Shown: positions 36,770 to 49,578, counted from the first letter of the stretch. The stretch is DNA of 64,000 bases from Stackebrandtia nassauensis DSM 44728 (GCF_000024545.1 NC_013947.1:930001-994000), one strand, 5' to 3'. Notes: generated by a model not told the origin, from the sequence alone. Translations and numbers: made by a program.

Positions 36770-37426
36770 TTGGATTCATCGCTCCCCTTGGGACGATTGC
36801 ACGTCATCACCGACACCCGGCCCGGAGCCGATCCGGTGCGCGTCGCGCGCGCCGCGCTGGCCGCGGGCGCGCCGGTGCTCCAGGTCCGGGTAGCCGATCA
36901 CCACACCGATCGGGAAGCCTTCGACCTGACGTTGACGCTCGTCGAACTGTGCCGCGAGTACGGCGCCACCTGCCTGGTCAACGACCGGCTGCACGTGGCC
37001 CTGGCGGTCGGGGCCGACGGCGGACACGTCGGCGCCCACGACCTGCCGGTGCACGCCGCGCGGGTGGTGCTGGGTGGGACGGCGGTCATCGGCGGCACCT
37101 GCCGGAACCCGGAGGCGGCCCGGGCGCTGCGGCGCGCGGGCGCCAGCTACCTGGGGGCGGGGCCCGCGTTCGCCACCACGACCAAGGACGGCCTGCCGGA
37201 ACCGATCGGGCCCGGCGCCATCGGGCGGATCGCCGCGGCCGTCGACATCCCGGTCATCGGGATCGGTGGCGTCACCGCCGCGACCGCCGGTGAGCTGATC
37301 GAGGCGGGCGCCCACGGCGTGGCCGTCGTCGGCGCGATCTCGCTGGCACCCGACCCCTACGCCGCGACGCGGGAACTGCTGGACGTCGTGGAGCGAGCAG
37401 CCCGCCAACGAGGAAGGAGCCGGTGA
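36770..37426 (+). CDS. thiE: thiamine-phosphate synthase
   Basis: 218 residues from a TTG at 36770; GGAAGGAG 11 nt upstream supports it although spacing is long. TIM-barrel motifs: QVRVAD (the usual QxRxK with Ala in place of Lys), LVNDRLHVALAVGADGGHVG, GPAFATTTKDG, and IPVIGIGGV. It joins HMP-PP and thiazole phosphate to form thiamine phosphate. First gene behind the TPP riboswitch; the stop overlaps thiO by ATGA. Confidence 0.92.
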   Translation: MDSSLPLGRLHVITDTRPGADPVRVARAALAAGAPVLQVRVADHHTDREAFDLTLTLVELCREYGATCLVNDRLHVALAVGADGGHVGAHDLPVHAARVVLGGTAVIGGTCRNPEAARALRRAGASYLGAGPAFATTTKDGLPEPIGPGAIGRIAAAVDIPVIGIGGVTAATAGELIEAGAHGVAVVGAISLAPDPYAATRELLDVVERAARQRGRSR

Positions 37427-38475
37427 TGACGGCTACGGACATCGCGATCGCCGGGGCCGGGATCATCGGCCTGTCGATCGCCCGGGAACTGACGGCGCGG
37501 GGCATGACCGTGACCGTCCACGACCCCGAACCCGGCAGCGGCGCGTCCACCGTGGCGGCCGGGATGCTGGCGCCGGTGACCGAGTCGCAGTTCGGCGAGG
37601 AGCCGCTGTCGCGACTGTCGCTGGCCTCGGCGAAGCTGTGGCCGGAATTCGCCGCCGGGCTGGGCATCACCGACGCGTACCGGGACACCGGGACGATCTT
37701 CGTGGGCGTGGACGCCGCCGACGCCGCCGAACTGGACCGGCAGCTGAAGCTGTACCGCGACTACGGGCTGGCCTGCCAGCCGCTGTCGGCGGCCGAAGCG
37801 CGCCAGCACATCCCGCTGCTGTCGCCCAGCGTCTCCAAGGGACTGCTCGCCGCGACCGACCACCAGGTCGACACCCGCCGGGTCCACGCGGCACTGCTGG
37901 AAGCCTGCCGGGCCGCCGGGGTCAACTTCGTTCCCCGGCGGGTCACCGATCCGTCGACGGTCGACGCCGGGCTGCTGGTGGTGGCCGCGGGCAGCTGGTC
38001 GGCGAAACTGCTGGGCCTGCCGGTGCGGCCGGTGCGCGGCCAGGTGGTGCGGTTGCGCGGCCCCGACGAGCTCGGTTACACCGTGCGGGCCCGGGTGCGC
38101 GGTCGCACCGTCTACGTCGTGCCCCGCGCCTCCGGCGAGGTGGTCATCGGCGCCACACAGGACGATCGTGGCTTCGACACCGCCGCCACGGCGGGCGACA
38201 CCAACGCGCTGCTGCGCGACACCCTCGAGGTGCTGCCGGAGCTGGCCGAATACGAGCTGGCCGAGGTGAACGTGGGCCTGCGCCCCGGCACCCCCGACAA
38301 CGCGCCGCTTCTGGGCCGCACCGCCGATCCGCGCGTCGTCGCCGCGACCGGGCACTTCCGGCAGGGCATCCTGCTGGCGCCGATCACGGCCGCACTCATC
38401 GGGGACCTCATCGCGACCGGCACCGTCCCGGAGGCGCTGAAACCCTTCGACCCCTTGCGTTTCGACGCATCCTGA
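37423..38475 (+). CDS. thiO: glycine oxidase ThiO
   Basis: 350 residues. The FAD Rossmann motif GAGIIG is at 11-16, the pattern GSGASTVAAGMLAP follows, and the C-terminal GLRPGTPDNAPLLG and GHFRQGILLAP are typical of ThiO. It oxidises glycine to iminoglycine, used by ThiG for the thiazole ring. Coupled to thiE by ATGA. 65 nt separate it from thiS. Confidence 0.93.
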   Translation: MMTATDIAIAGAGIIGLSIARELTARGMTVTVHDPEPGSGASTVAAGMLAPVTESQFGEEPLSRLSLASAKLWPEFAAGLGITDAYRDTGTIFVGVDAADAAELDRQLKLYRDYGLACQPLSAAEARQHIPLLSPSVSKGLLAATDHQVDTRRVHAALLEACRAAGVNFVPRRVTDPSTVDAGLLVVAAGSWSAKLLGLPVRPVRGQVVRLRGPDELGYTVRARVRGRTVYVVPRASGEVVIGATQDDRGFDTAATAGDTNALLRDTLEVLPELAEYELAEVNVGLRPGTPDNAPLLGRTADPRVVAATGHFRQGILLAPITAALIGDLIATGTVPEALKPFDPLRFDAS

Positions 38476-38540
38476 CCGCGGCCTCGCCGCGCCTCGAGCC
38501 TCCGCATCACCGCAACCGCATCGACCCGAAAGGACCGATC

Positions 38541-41941
<3,401 letters not shown>

Positions 41942-41949
41942 CGCGTTGT

Positions 41950-41984
41950 CCGTGGTGGCGGCCGGATTCGGGTCGCCACCACGG
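41950..41984 (+). terminator. hairpin at the end of the thiamine operon
   Basis: CCGTGGTGGCG (41950-41960) and CGCCACCACGG (41974-41984) form a perfect 11-bp stem with a 13-nt loop, beginning 9 nt after the thiC stop. No T-tract follows. Confidence 0.65.
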
Positions 41985-42076
41985 CGGGTGCCTGGGGTCG
42001 AGCCGTGGACGTTACGGTGTGCGACTATTAGAGTCGTTCTCGCCGTTGACGTTTCGGGTTCGGGTGGGAGGTCCCG

Positions 42077-42424
42077 GTGGTTGAGGTTCGGATATCGGTC
42101 GCGGGGGGCGATCGTGATGGTGTCGAGCTGCTGGCCTGGCTGCGGCGCGACCCTGAGGCGCGCAAGGTCGCCATCGAGCCGGAACCGCACGAGGACGGCA
42201 GACCCCCGGATATCATCCGGGCGGTGATCAACACCGTCACGCAGCTGGGAGCCCTGGTGATGGCGATCGTCGCCTTTCGCGCCACCCGGTCCCGCAGCAC
42301 GTGCCCGCAGGTATCGTTCACCGCCGCCAGCGGCGCCCGGGTCCTGGTGCAGGACGCCGACGCCGAGACGATCAAGTTCGTCTGGGACGTCATCAACTCC
42401 GCGGTCCCGCCGCAGCGCTCCTGA
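42077..42424 (+). CDS. EACC1-like effector-associated protein
   Basis: 115 residues from the GTG at 42077, with GGGAGG upstream. The N-terminal strand VRISVAGGD, the segment LLAWLRRDPEARKV, the helix AVINTVTQLGALVMAIVAFRAT and a C-terminal beta part (VSFTAASGARVLVQDADAETI) match the effector-associated constant component 1 (EACC1) of actinobacterial conflict systems. In those systems it sits beside genes with EAD-effector fusions; no such partner is adjacent here, so it seems an orphan or a remnant. Call based on pattern, not a search. Confidence 0.6.
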   Translation: MVEVRISVAGGDRDGVELLAWLRRDPEARKVAIEPEPHEDGRPPDIIRAVINTVTQLGALVMAIVAFRATRSRSTCPQVSFTAASGARVLVQDADAETIKFVWDVINSAVPPQRS

Positions 42425-42430
42425 CTCCGG

Positions 42431-42895
42431 CTAACCGAAGGAGCGGATCGCCCCCGACTTCGAGGCCGCCGTGACCTTGAAGAACTCCACCAGGGTCTCG
42501 TAGGAGCCGCGCAGGTACTCCAGGTCGTCCGCGTCCCAGAACGACGGGTAGACCTCCCGCTCGGTCATCTCGGTCGGGTCGAAATAGCCCGCCAGGTCCT
42601 CGAACGGCGTCGCCTTGAGCAGCTCCGAGGCCCGCTTCACCGCGTCGGCCCGCCACCCGGCGAAGGTGTTGTCCTCATTGATCGGAATGCCGTCCTCCTG
42701 GAGCCCCACCGAGACCCCCGCCTTGTCCAGCAGGTACTGCAAACCGTCCCAGCTCTTGTCCAGGTACCCGTCGGGCTGGTCCGGACTGTCCAAGGCCCCC
42801 AGGAAGTCCATCAGCTTCCCCGCCCACACCGGGTCGGCCACCGCCCGTTCCAGCTCTTCCGGCGTCACCCGGGTAAACGACATAACCAATCCCAT
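42431..42895 (-). CDS. DUF1877 (YfbM-like) protein
   Basis: 154 residues. The start MGLVMSFTRVTPEELERAV is like the MGM-type start of the family, and LDKSWDGLQYLL, FDPTEM and the long C-terminal FWDADDLEYLRGSYETLVEFF follow the DUF1877 order. GAGGAGGAAGG upstream supports the ATG at 42895. Function unknown. It converges on the EACC1-like gene, 6 nt apart, with no obvious connection. Confidence 0.75.
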   Translation of the reverse strand: MGLVMSFTRVTPEELERAVADPVWAGKLMDFLGALDSPDQPDGYLDKSWDGLQYLLDKAGVSVGLQEDGIPINEDNTFAGWRADAVKRASELLKATPFEDLAGYFDPTEMTEREVYPSFWDADDLEYLRGSYETLVEFFKVTAASKSGAIRSFG

Positions 42896-42949
42896 GCGGC
42901 CTTCCTCCTCGGCGTCAAACCTAACCGAAACCGGCGCCGGGACGCGGCA

Positions 42950-44110
42950 TCAGTTGTGGCAGGTCAGCCAAACAGGTTGGCCGATGGATGTCCGCCTGCC
43001 GAGGCCGACACAGCCGTCCTGGGACATGTCGATGATGCTGTTGCTCTCCTCGTCCGACTTCTTGGCCTCAAGTCCCGGCAACGGCGTGAACCCGTCGTCG
43101 AAGATCCCCGCCGACGCGTCCTCGTCTTCAGTCTTCTCGGTGCCGAAGACCCGGCCGTGGCCGTCGACGGCGGTCTTCTGGTAGTCCCACGCGTCGTCCC
43201 AGCTCTCGTCGATGCCCTTGACGACCTCGACCTCGCCGGTGGTGAGCTTCACCTTGACGAAGTCCGATCCGGTGTCGGCGACGACCCAGTCGCAGGCGAT
43301 GTCGAACGCCCACGATTCCTCGTGCTTCTTCCCGGACGGGAAGTCGACCAGTTCGGACAGTTTGCGACCGTTGCCGTCGGTGTCCCACACCCAGGCGTAG
43401 GTCGACTCGCTCTTCTCGGGGTGCTTCCCGTCGTAGACGTTCCCGATGATGGTCCCGGTCGAGGAGATGCCGATCGCCTTGCCGTGCAGGCCGTCGTCGA
43501 TGGGCAGCTCCGTCGCCTTCACCTCTCCCGGCTCCCACATCACCGGGACGCGGGTGGGGTAGGTCGCGCCGAAGTAACCGACGATGGTGCCGTCGTCGGC
43601 GATGGCCCGGGGTTCGACGTCGCGGGAGCCGTCGGGGCCCTTCAGTTCGACGAACTTCTCGTCGCGAAAAACCCAGCCGCCGACCTTCGACTTCTCGAAC
43701 CCACCGATCACGTCGCCGGAACTGTTGACGCCGAAGGCCGTCGCGTAGTCACCACCGGGGATGACATCGGAGGTGTCGACGTCCTGGCCGTCGTGGCGCA
43801 GCATGACGGTGGTGTCCTCGGGGGCGTCCATCCCGTCGCGGACACCGACCGTGTACCGCCCGTCGGCGCTGACGCCCTTGGGGGTTTCCTCGGCGTCGTC
43901 GGCGGATTCGAGCCCGAGTTCCTCGGATTGGTATTCGTCCGACGGTTTCGGCGCGGTGTCCATGTCGGCGCAGTCCTCGATCACCGGCGGTTCACCGCTG
44001 AACAATCCACCGCTGAAGTAGAAGACGGCGACGACGACCGCCACGGCACACGCGGCGACCACGGCCACCGTTCCCACGATCCAGTTTCGTTTCGGCTGCT
44101 GAGATTTCAT
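42950..44110 (-). CDS. membrane-anchored HAF-repeat-like protein
   Basis: 386 residues. One N-terminal span (about 11-34) with a short basic cytoplasmic end indicates an anchored extracellular protein. The outer part has recurrent AFGVNSSGDVIGG, RAIADDGTIVGYF and AIGISSTGTIIGNV motifs, 45-60 residues apart, typical of HAF repeats that fold as a beta-propeller. Two Cys pairs are likely outside. Function unknown. It diverges from hen1. Confidence 0.72.
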   Translation of the reverse strand: MKSQQPKRNWIVGTVAVVAACAVAVVVAVFYFSGGLFSGEPPVIEDCADMDTAPKPSDEYQSEELGLESADDAEETPKGVSADGRYTVGVRDGMDAPEDTTVMLRHDGQDVDTSDVIPGGDYATAFGVNSSGDVIGGFEKSKVGGWVFRDEKFVELKGPDGSRDVEPRAIADDGTIVGYFGATYPTRVPVMWEPGEVKATELPIDDGLHGKAIGISSTGTIIGNVYDGKHPEKSESTYAWVWDTDGNGRKLSELVDFPSGKKHEESWAFDIACDWVVADTGSDFVKVKLTTGEVEVVKGIDESWDDAWDYQKTAVDGHGRVFGTEKTEDEDASAGIFDDGFTPLPGLEAKKSDEESNSIIDMSQDGCVGLGRRTSIGQPVWLTCHN

Positions 44111-44179
44111 GAATAAACTCCTTGGGGATTCGCGTTAGGCTACGCGCTCGCGCGCACAAATGGCACCCACGCGAAAGAG

Positions 44180-44209
44180 TTCGACCAAAGGCGCCACAGC
44201 GGGCACAAT
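44180..44209 (+). promoter_or_regulatory. promoter of the hen1-pnkp operon
   Basis: TTCGAC (44180-44185), an 18-bp spacer and CACAAT (44204-44209) lie 6 nt before the GTG at 44216, so the transcript is probably leaderless. No RBS is visible. Confidence 0.5.
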
Positions 44210-44215
44210 TCCCAA

Positions 44216-45823
44216 GTGCTTCTGACGATCTCGACCACCCACGAACCGGCCACCGACCTCGGTTACCTGCTGTACAAGCATCCCGACCGGGTGCGACCGT
44301 TCAGCCAGTCCTTCGGCACCGCGACGGTGTTCTACCCGGAGGCCACCGAGAAACGCTGCACGGCCGCGCTGCTGCTGGAGGTCGATCCCGTCAAACTGAC
44401 CCGCTCACGCGGCAAGAACGCGCCCGACTTCTCGCTGGGCCAGTACGTCAACGACCGGCCCTACGCGGCCTCCTCGCTGTTGGCGGTGGCGCTGGGCGAC
44501 GTCTACTCGACCGCCCGCAATGGACGCTGCGACTCCCGGCCGGAACTGGCCGCGTCGGCGATCCCGCTGGAGATCTTCGCCGCCGCCGTCCCGTGCCGGG
44601 GCGGCCCACAGCTGGCCGCCGAACTGTTCGAACCGTTGGGGTGGACGGTGTCGGCGGAACCAGTGCCGTTGGACGCGTCGTTCCCGGACTGGGGCGACTC
44701 GCGGTACGTCCAGTTGCGACTGACGGGCACGATGCGGTTGGCCGACGCGCTCAACCACCTGTACGTGCTGCTGCCGGTTCTCGATGACGCCAAGCACTAC
44801 TGGGTCGACATCGCCGAAGTGGACAAGCTGGTGCGCGGTGGTGGCGACTGGCTCGCCGACCACCCCCGCCGGAGCCTGATCGCCCGCCGCTACCTGGCCC
44901 GCAAGCGGGGCCTGGAGCGGGTGGCGTTCGCGCGGCTGGCCGAAGTGGACGAAACCGGCGACGAGCTCGAACCCCCCGTCGACGAAGAACCCGCGACCGA
45001 CGACGGTGACGTGGCAACGGTTGACGCCGAGCGGCCCGCGAGCGCAGCCGACAGCGGCGTAGCCGTGACCGACACGGCGCGGTCGGCAGCCGATGGCGAC
45101 CGGCCCACCGACGCCGCCGAGCGGCCGCAGGCCGAAGGCCAGGCCGCCGCGGACGGCGCGGCGGACCAGCCGCAGGCCACCGCAGACGGCGAATCCCCAG
45201 CTGCCGAAGCCGAACCCGCCTCGCCCCCGCTCAACAAGCAGCGGCACGCCGCCGTCCTCGCGGCCGTCGCCGAGTGCGGCGCGTCCAGCGTCATCGATCT
45301 GGGCTGCGGCTCCGGCAAGCTGCTGAGCGAGCTGGTCAAGAACCGCAACCTGACCCGCATCGCGGGCGTTGACGCGTCCACACTGGCCCTGAAGCTGGCC
45401 GCCCGCCACCTCAAGCTCGACCGGCTCAGCGATCGGCAGGCCGAGCGGCTGTCGCTGTTCCAGGCCGCGCTGACCTACACCGATGACCGGCTCGCCGGTT
45501 ACGACGCGGCGGTGCTCATGGAGGTCATCGAGCACGTCGACCCGCCCCGGCTGGCGGCGCTGGCGAAGGTCGTGTTCGGCTCGGCGCGTCCGGCGACGGT
45601 CATCGTGACGACGCCCAACGTCGAATACAACGTCCACTATGAACTCGAACCGGGCCGGATGCGGCACAGCGACCACCGCTTCGAATGGAACCGGGACGAG
45701 TTCCGCGACTGGGCCACCGACGTGGCCACGTCCTACGGATACACCGTCGCCATCAGCGGCGTCGGCGACGAGAAGCCCGAAACCGGCTGCCCCACCCAGA
45801 TGGGAGTGTTCACCCGTGGTTGA
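44216..45823 (+). CDS. hen1: RNA repair 3'-terminal 2'-O-methyltransferase Hen1
   Basis: 535 residues, longer than the usual 460-470 because of an Ala/Asp/Pro/Glu-rich linker at about 245-340. The N-terminal ligase-activating domain (1-240) has FSQSFGTATVFYPEAT and FSLGQYVNDRPYAASSLL. The C-terminal methyltransferase has DLGCGSGKLL near 360-368, MEVIEHVDPPRL with the metal-binding Glu/Glu/His, and RHSDHRFEWNRDEF with the last His. Hen1 methylates the 3'-terminal 2'-OH of broken RNA before sealing by Pnkp. Its stop overlaps pnkp by 8 nt. Confidence 0.93.
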   Translation: MLLTISTTHEPATDLGYLLYKHPDRVRPFSQSFGTATVFYPEATEKRCTAALLLEVDPVKLTRSRGKNAPDFSLGQYVNDRPYAASSLLAVALGDVYSTARNGRCDSRPELAASAIPLEIFAAAVPCRGGPQLAAELFEPLGWTVSAEPVPLDASFPDWGDSRYVQLRLTGTMRLADALNHLYVLLPVLDDAKHYWVDIAEVDKLVRGGGDWLADHPRRSLIARRYLARKRGLERVAFARLAEVDETGDELEPPVDEEPATDDGDVATVDAERPASAADSGVAVTDTARSAADGDRPTDAAERPQAEGQAAADGAADQPQATADGESPAAEAEPASPPLNKQRHAAVLAAVAECGASSVIDLGCGSGKLLSELVKNRNLTRIAGVDASTLALKLAARHLKLDRLSDRQAERLSLFQAALTYTDDRLAGYDAAVLMEVIEHVDPPRLAALAKVVFGSARPATVIVTTPNVEYNVHYELEPGRMRHSDHRFEWNRDEFRDWATDVATSYGYTVAISGVGDEKPETGCPTQMGVFTRG

Positions 45824-48359
45824 GATCCGCGTCCCCGCTCTTTCCCTCATCGTCCTGGTCGGCGTCTCCGGCTCCGGCAAGTCGACCTTCGCCGCCCGGC
45901 ACTTCAAGCCGAGCCAGATCATCTCCTCCGACTTCTGCCGGGGCCTGGTCGCCGACGACGAGAACGACCAGGCCGCGACCCCCGACGCCTTCGACGTCCT
46001 GCACTACATCGTCGGCACCCGGCTGCGGCGCGGTCTGCTGACCGTCGTGGACGCCACCAGCGTCCAGTACGAGGCCCGGCAGCAGCTGGTCGCGCTGGCC
46101 AAGCAACACCACGTCCTCGCCGAGGCCGTCGTGCTCGACGTCGACCAGGCCGTCGCCGTGGAGCGCAACGCCTCCCGGCCGGACCGCGACTTCGGCCCGC
46201 ACGTGATTCCCCGCCAGGGCCGGGAACTGCGGCGCGGCATGCGTCGCATCAACAAGGAGGGTTTCCGCAGGGTCCACGTGCTGTCCGGCGACGACATCGA
46301 CGACGCCAGCTTCGTCTTCGAACCGGCCTGGACCGACAAGACCCACCTGACCGGCCCCTTCGACATCATCGGCGACGTGCACGGCTGCCGCTCCGAACTG
46401 GAGACGCTGCTGACCACTTTGGGCTACGAGCTCGAACGCGACGCTGTGGGCCGCGCCGTCAACGCCGCGCACCCGTCGGGCCGCACCGTCGTGTTCGTCG
46501 GTGACCTCGTCGACCGGGGCCCCGACACGCCGGGGGTGCTGCGGCTGGCCATGGGCATGGTCGACAGTGGCCGGGCGCTGTGCGTGGCGGGCAACCACGA
46601 GGTCAAACTCGTGCGGGCGCTCAACGGCCGCAAGGTGCGGATCGCGCACGGTCTGGCCGAGTCCCTTGAGCAGCTTCAGGGCGAGTCCGAGGAGTTCAAC
46701 GCCGACGTCAAGTCGTTCATGGACGGTCTCATCAGCCACTACCGGCTGGACGGCGGCCGTCTGGTCGTCGCGCACGCCGGGCTCAAGGAGAGCTACCACG
46801 GCCGTGCCTCCGGCAAGGTGCGTTCGTTCGCGCTGTACGGCGACACCACCGGCGAGACCGACGAGTACGGGCTGCCGGTGCGCTACCCGTGGGCCAAGGA
46901 GTACCGCGGCAAGGCGACGGTCGTGTATGGACACACACCGGTGCCCAGCGCCGAATGGGTCAACAACACCATCTGCCTGGACACCGGCGTCGTCTTCGGC
47001 GGACAGCTGACGGCACTGCGGTACCCCGAACGCGAGATCGTGGCGGTCGACGCCGAGAAGACCTGGTACGAACCGGTCCGGCCGCTGGTCCCGCAGACTC
47101 CGGTCCGGGACGCGGCGACACTCGACTACACCGACGTCGGCGGTACCCGTGTCATCGAGACCGGCCTGCACGGCCGGGTCAAGATCCGGGAGGAGAACTC
47201 GGCCGCCGCGCTGGAGGTCGCCAGCCGGTTCGCCGTCGACCCGAGGTGGCTTGTGTACCTGCCGCCCACCATGTCCCCGTCCGAGACCTCCGGCGTCGAC
47301 GGCATGCTGGAGCACCCGGCCGAGGCCTTCGGCTACTTCCGCGCCGCCGGGGCCACCAAGGTGGTGTGCCAGGAGAAGCACATGGGTTCGCGGGCCGTGG
47401 CGGTCGTGTGCCGCGACGCCGCGACCGCGGCGGCCCGGTTCGGCGTCGACGACGGCGGGTGCGGCGCCGTGTTCACCCGCACCGGCCGCGGCTTCTTCAA
47501 CGACGACGCGCTGACCACCGGACTGCTGGACCGGATCCGCGCCGCCGCCGACGCGAGCGAGCTGTGGTCCAAGCTGGAAAGTGACTGGTTCGTGCTCGAC
47601 GCCGAGCTGATGCCGTGGTCGGCCAAGGCGAGGGAACTGATCCGGGACCAGTACGCCGCCGTCGGCGCGGCCGCCCGGGTGAGTCTTCCCGCCGCCGCGA
47701 AGGCGCTGCGCGCCGCCGCGGACCGGGGCCTGGATGTGGCGGATCTGTTGTCCCGTAACGACACCCGTACTTCCAATGCTACCGCCTTCCGGGACGCTTA
47801 TGCCAGGTACTGCTGGGACGTCGACGGCCTGACCGGCGTGAAGCTCGCGCCGTTCCAGATCCTGGCCGCCGAGGGGCACAACCTGGCCCGCCGTCCGCAC
47901 GACTGGCACCTGGACGCGATCACGGCGCTGGCCGCCGCCGACTCCACCGGCACGCTGATGGCCACCCGGCACGTGTACGTCGATCCGGCAGACGACGCCT
48001 CGGTCGCCGAGGCCGTCGACTGGTGGACCGCCATGACCGACGCCGGGGGAGAGGGCATGGTCGTCAAGCCCGTCGAGTCGGTGCTGCGCACCGACAAGGG
48101 CCTGGTCCAGCCGGGAGTGAAGGTGCGCGGCCGCGAGTACCTGCGCATCATCTACGGCCCCGACTACACCGAACCGGCCAACCTCGAGCGACTGCGCGGC
48201 CGGTTCCTGGGCCGCAAGCGCTCCCTGGCGCTGCGCGAGTACGCGCTCGGCGTCGAGGCGCTGGACCGGCTCGCCGCCGGGGAGGCGCTGTGGCGGGTGC
48301 ACGAGGCCGTCTTCGGTGTGCTGGCGCTGGAGTCCGAACCGGTGGACCCGAGGTTGTGA
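45816..48359 (+). CDS. pnkp: polynucleotide kinase-phosphatase-ligase Pnkp
   Basis: 847 residues from the GTG at 45816; the open frame extends upstream only through hen1 shadow. Three modules: 5'-kinase with GVSGSGKST at 16-24; metallophosphoesterase with GDVHG (about 186), GDLVDRGPD (229) and GNHE (259); RNA ligase with the nucleotidylated Lys in EKHMGS (about 521). It heals and seals cleaved RNA such as tRNA cut by ribotoxins, working with Hen1. No ribotoxin gene is adjacent. Confidence 0.95.
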   Translation: MVEIRVPALSLIVLVGVSGSGKSTFAARHFKPSQIISSDFCRGLVADDENDQAATPDAFDVLHYIVGTRLRRGLLTVVDATSVQYEARQQLVALAKQHHVLAEAVVLDVDQAVAVERNASRPDRDFGPHVIPRQGRELRRGMRRINKEGFRRVHVLSGDDIDDASFVFEPAWTDKTHLTGPFDIIGDVHGCRSELETLLTTLGYELERDAVGRAVNAAHPSGRTVVFVGDLVDRGPDTPGVLRLAMGMVDSGRALCVAGNHEVKLVRALNGRKVRIAHGLAESLEQLQGESEEFNADVKSFMDGLISHYRLDGGRLVVAHAGLKESYHGRASGKVRSFALYGDTTGETDEYGLPVRYPWAKEYRGKATVVYGHTPVPSAEWVNNTICLDTGVVFGGQLTALRYPEREIVAVDAEKTWYEPVRPLVPQTPVRDAATLDYTDVGGTRVIETGLHGRVKIREENSAAALEVASRFAVDPRWLVYLPPTMSPSETSGVDGMLEHPAEAFGYFRAAGATKVVCQEKHMGSRAVAVVCRDAATAAARFGVDDGGCGAVFTRTGRGFFNDDALTTGLLDRIRAAADASELWSKLESDWFVLDAELMPWSAKARELIRDQYAAVGAAARVSLPAAAKALRAAADRGLDVADLLSRNDTRTSNATAFRDAYARYCWDVDGLTGVKLAPFQILAAEGHNLARRPHDWHLDAITALAAADSTGTLMATRHVYVDPADDASVAEAVDWWTAMTDAGGEGMVVKPVESVLRTDKGLVQPGVKVRGREYLRIIYGPDYTEPANLERLRGRFLGRKRSLALREYALGVEALDRLAAGEALWRVHEAVFGVLALESEPVDPRL

Positions 48360-48393
48360 ACAGACGCCGACTGGATCACACCCGGTGGCCGCG

Positions 48394-48423
48394 TTGGGCG
48401 TACTCACGGACACCGAGTAGACT
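48394..48423 (+). promoter_or_regulatory. promoter of rplM-rpsI
   Basis: TTGGGC (48394-48399), an 18-bp spacer and TAGACT (48418-48423) precede rplM. A transcript from here would carry a 5' leader of roughly 135 nt; I could not identify a known leader structure in it. Confidence 0.45.
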
Positions 48424-48564
48424 CACCAGCTGTTGTGCGAGCCGCGGGGCCTTCGTGTGCCCGGCGAGCTGACCATCGAATGACGAGACGTTCACGCTTC
48501 GGCATTCAGGCGGCGCCGGAAATCTCCGGTGTTCGTTTCCAGACCGACAACTAAGGAAAAAACC

Positions 48565-49008
48565 GTGGGTACGTTCAGCCCAAAGCCAGGCGACATTGAG
48601 CGCCAGTGGCACGTCGTCGACGCCGATGACCAGGTGCTCGGCCGACTTGCCAGCCAGGTCGCGCAGCTGCTGCGCGGCAAGCACAAGCCGATCTACGCGC
48701 CGCACGTCGACACCGGTGACTTCGTCATCGTCGTCAACGCCGAGAAGATCGTGCTGACCGGCAACAAGCGGGAGCAGAAGATCGCCTACCGGCACTCCGG
48801 TTACCCGGGCGGTCTGAAGAAGACCCCGTACTCGACGTTGCTGGACACCAAGCCCGAGCGCGCGATCCAGCTGGCCGTCAAGGGCATGCTGCCGCACAAC
48901 AAGCTCGGCCGCAAAATGTTGACCAAGCTGAAGGTGTACGCGGGTACTGAGCACCCACACGCCGCCCAGCAGCCACAGCCGTTCGAGATCAAGCAGATCG
49001 CGCAGTAG
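48565..49008 (+). CDS. rplM: 50S ribosomal protein L13
   Basis: 147 residues from the GTG at 48565 with AAGGAA upstream; the frame is open earlier but without family residues. Conserved [55 protein letters not shown] and [15 protein letters not shown] identify L13 of the large subunit. It pairs with rpsI, the usual bacterial order. Confidence 0.98.
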   Translation: MGTFSPKPGDIERQWHVVDADDQVLGRLASQVAQLLRGKHKPIYAPHVDTGDFVIVVNAEKIVLTGNKREQKIAYRHSGYPGGLKKTPYSTLLDTKPERAIQLAVKGMLPHNKLGRKMLTKLKVYAGTEHPHAAQQPQPFEIKQIAQ

Positions 49009-49036
49009 GGCGCGGGCGGAAAAGGAAAAACGAGAT

Positions 49037-49501
49037 ATGAGCGAAATGACACCAGCCGTTCCGGCTCCCACCTCCGTGCCCGCCGCGCCTCCGGTCGCCC
49101 CGGCGATCCCGGTCGACCGCCCGGTGCAGACCGTCGGACGCCGCAAGCGCGCCATCGTCCGCACCCGCCTGGTGCCCGGCACCGGCAAGTTCATCCTCAA
49201 CGGGAAGACTCTCGAGGGTTACTTCCCCAGCAAGGTCCACCAGCAGATCGTCGCCGAACCGCTGGTCACCACCGAGCGCAGCGAGACCTACGACGTCATC
49301 GCGAACCTCAAGGGCGGCGGCGTCACCGGCCAGGCCGGTGCGCTGCGTCTGGGCATCGCCCGGGCCCTGATCGAGCTCGAGCCCGAGTCGCGCGGCCCGC
49401 TGAAGCGCGCCGGCTACCTCACCCGTGACCCGCGTGAGAAGGAAAGCAAGAAGTACGGTCTGAAGAAGGCCCGCAAGGCGCCGCAGTACTCCAAGCGTTA
49501 A
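49037..49501 (+). CDS. rpsI: 30S ribosomal protein S9
   Basis: 154 residues. An N-terminal Pro/Ala/Val extension of about 30 residues, common in actinobacterial S9, precedes the conserved [19 protein letters not shown]. The basic tail [17 protein letters not shown] reaches the P site. AAAGGAAAAA is upstream of the ATG; the gene is 28 nt after rplM. Confidence 0.98.
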   Translation: MSEMTPAVPAPTSVPAAPPVAPAIPVDRPVQTVGRRKRAIVRTRLVPGTGKFILNGKTLEGYFPSKVHQQIVAEPLVTTERSETYDVIANLKGGGVTGQAGALRLGIARALIELEPESRGPLKRAGYLTRDPREKESKKYGLKKARKAPQYSKR

Positions 49502-49509
49502 TCAGCTTC

Positions 49510-49548
49510 ATCGGGGCCAGGAGCTTTATCGCTCTTGGCCCCGATTTC
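49510..49548 (+). terminator. terminator between rpsI and glmM
   Basis: ATCGGGGCCAGGAGC (49510-49524) and GCTCTTGGCCCCGAT (49531-49545) make a 15-bp stem with one G-T pair and a 6-nt loop, followed by TTCC. It ends the ribosomal-protein transcript 9 nt after the stop. Confidence 0.85.
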
Positions 49549-49578
49549 CGTATCCGCGCTTGTTGAAGGGAACCTTCT

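Noticed and set aside
42022-42036. CGACT/AGTCG dyad upstream of the EACC1-like gene as an operator
   Set aside because: Only 5-bp arms, no adjacent regulator and no clear promoter next to it.
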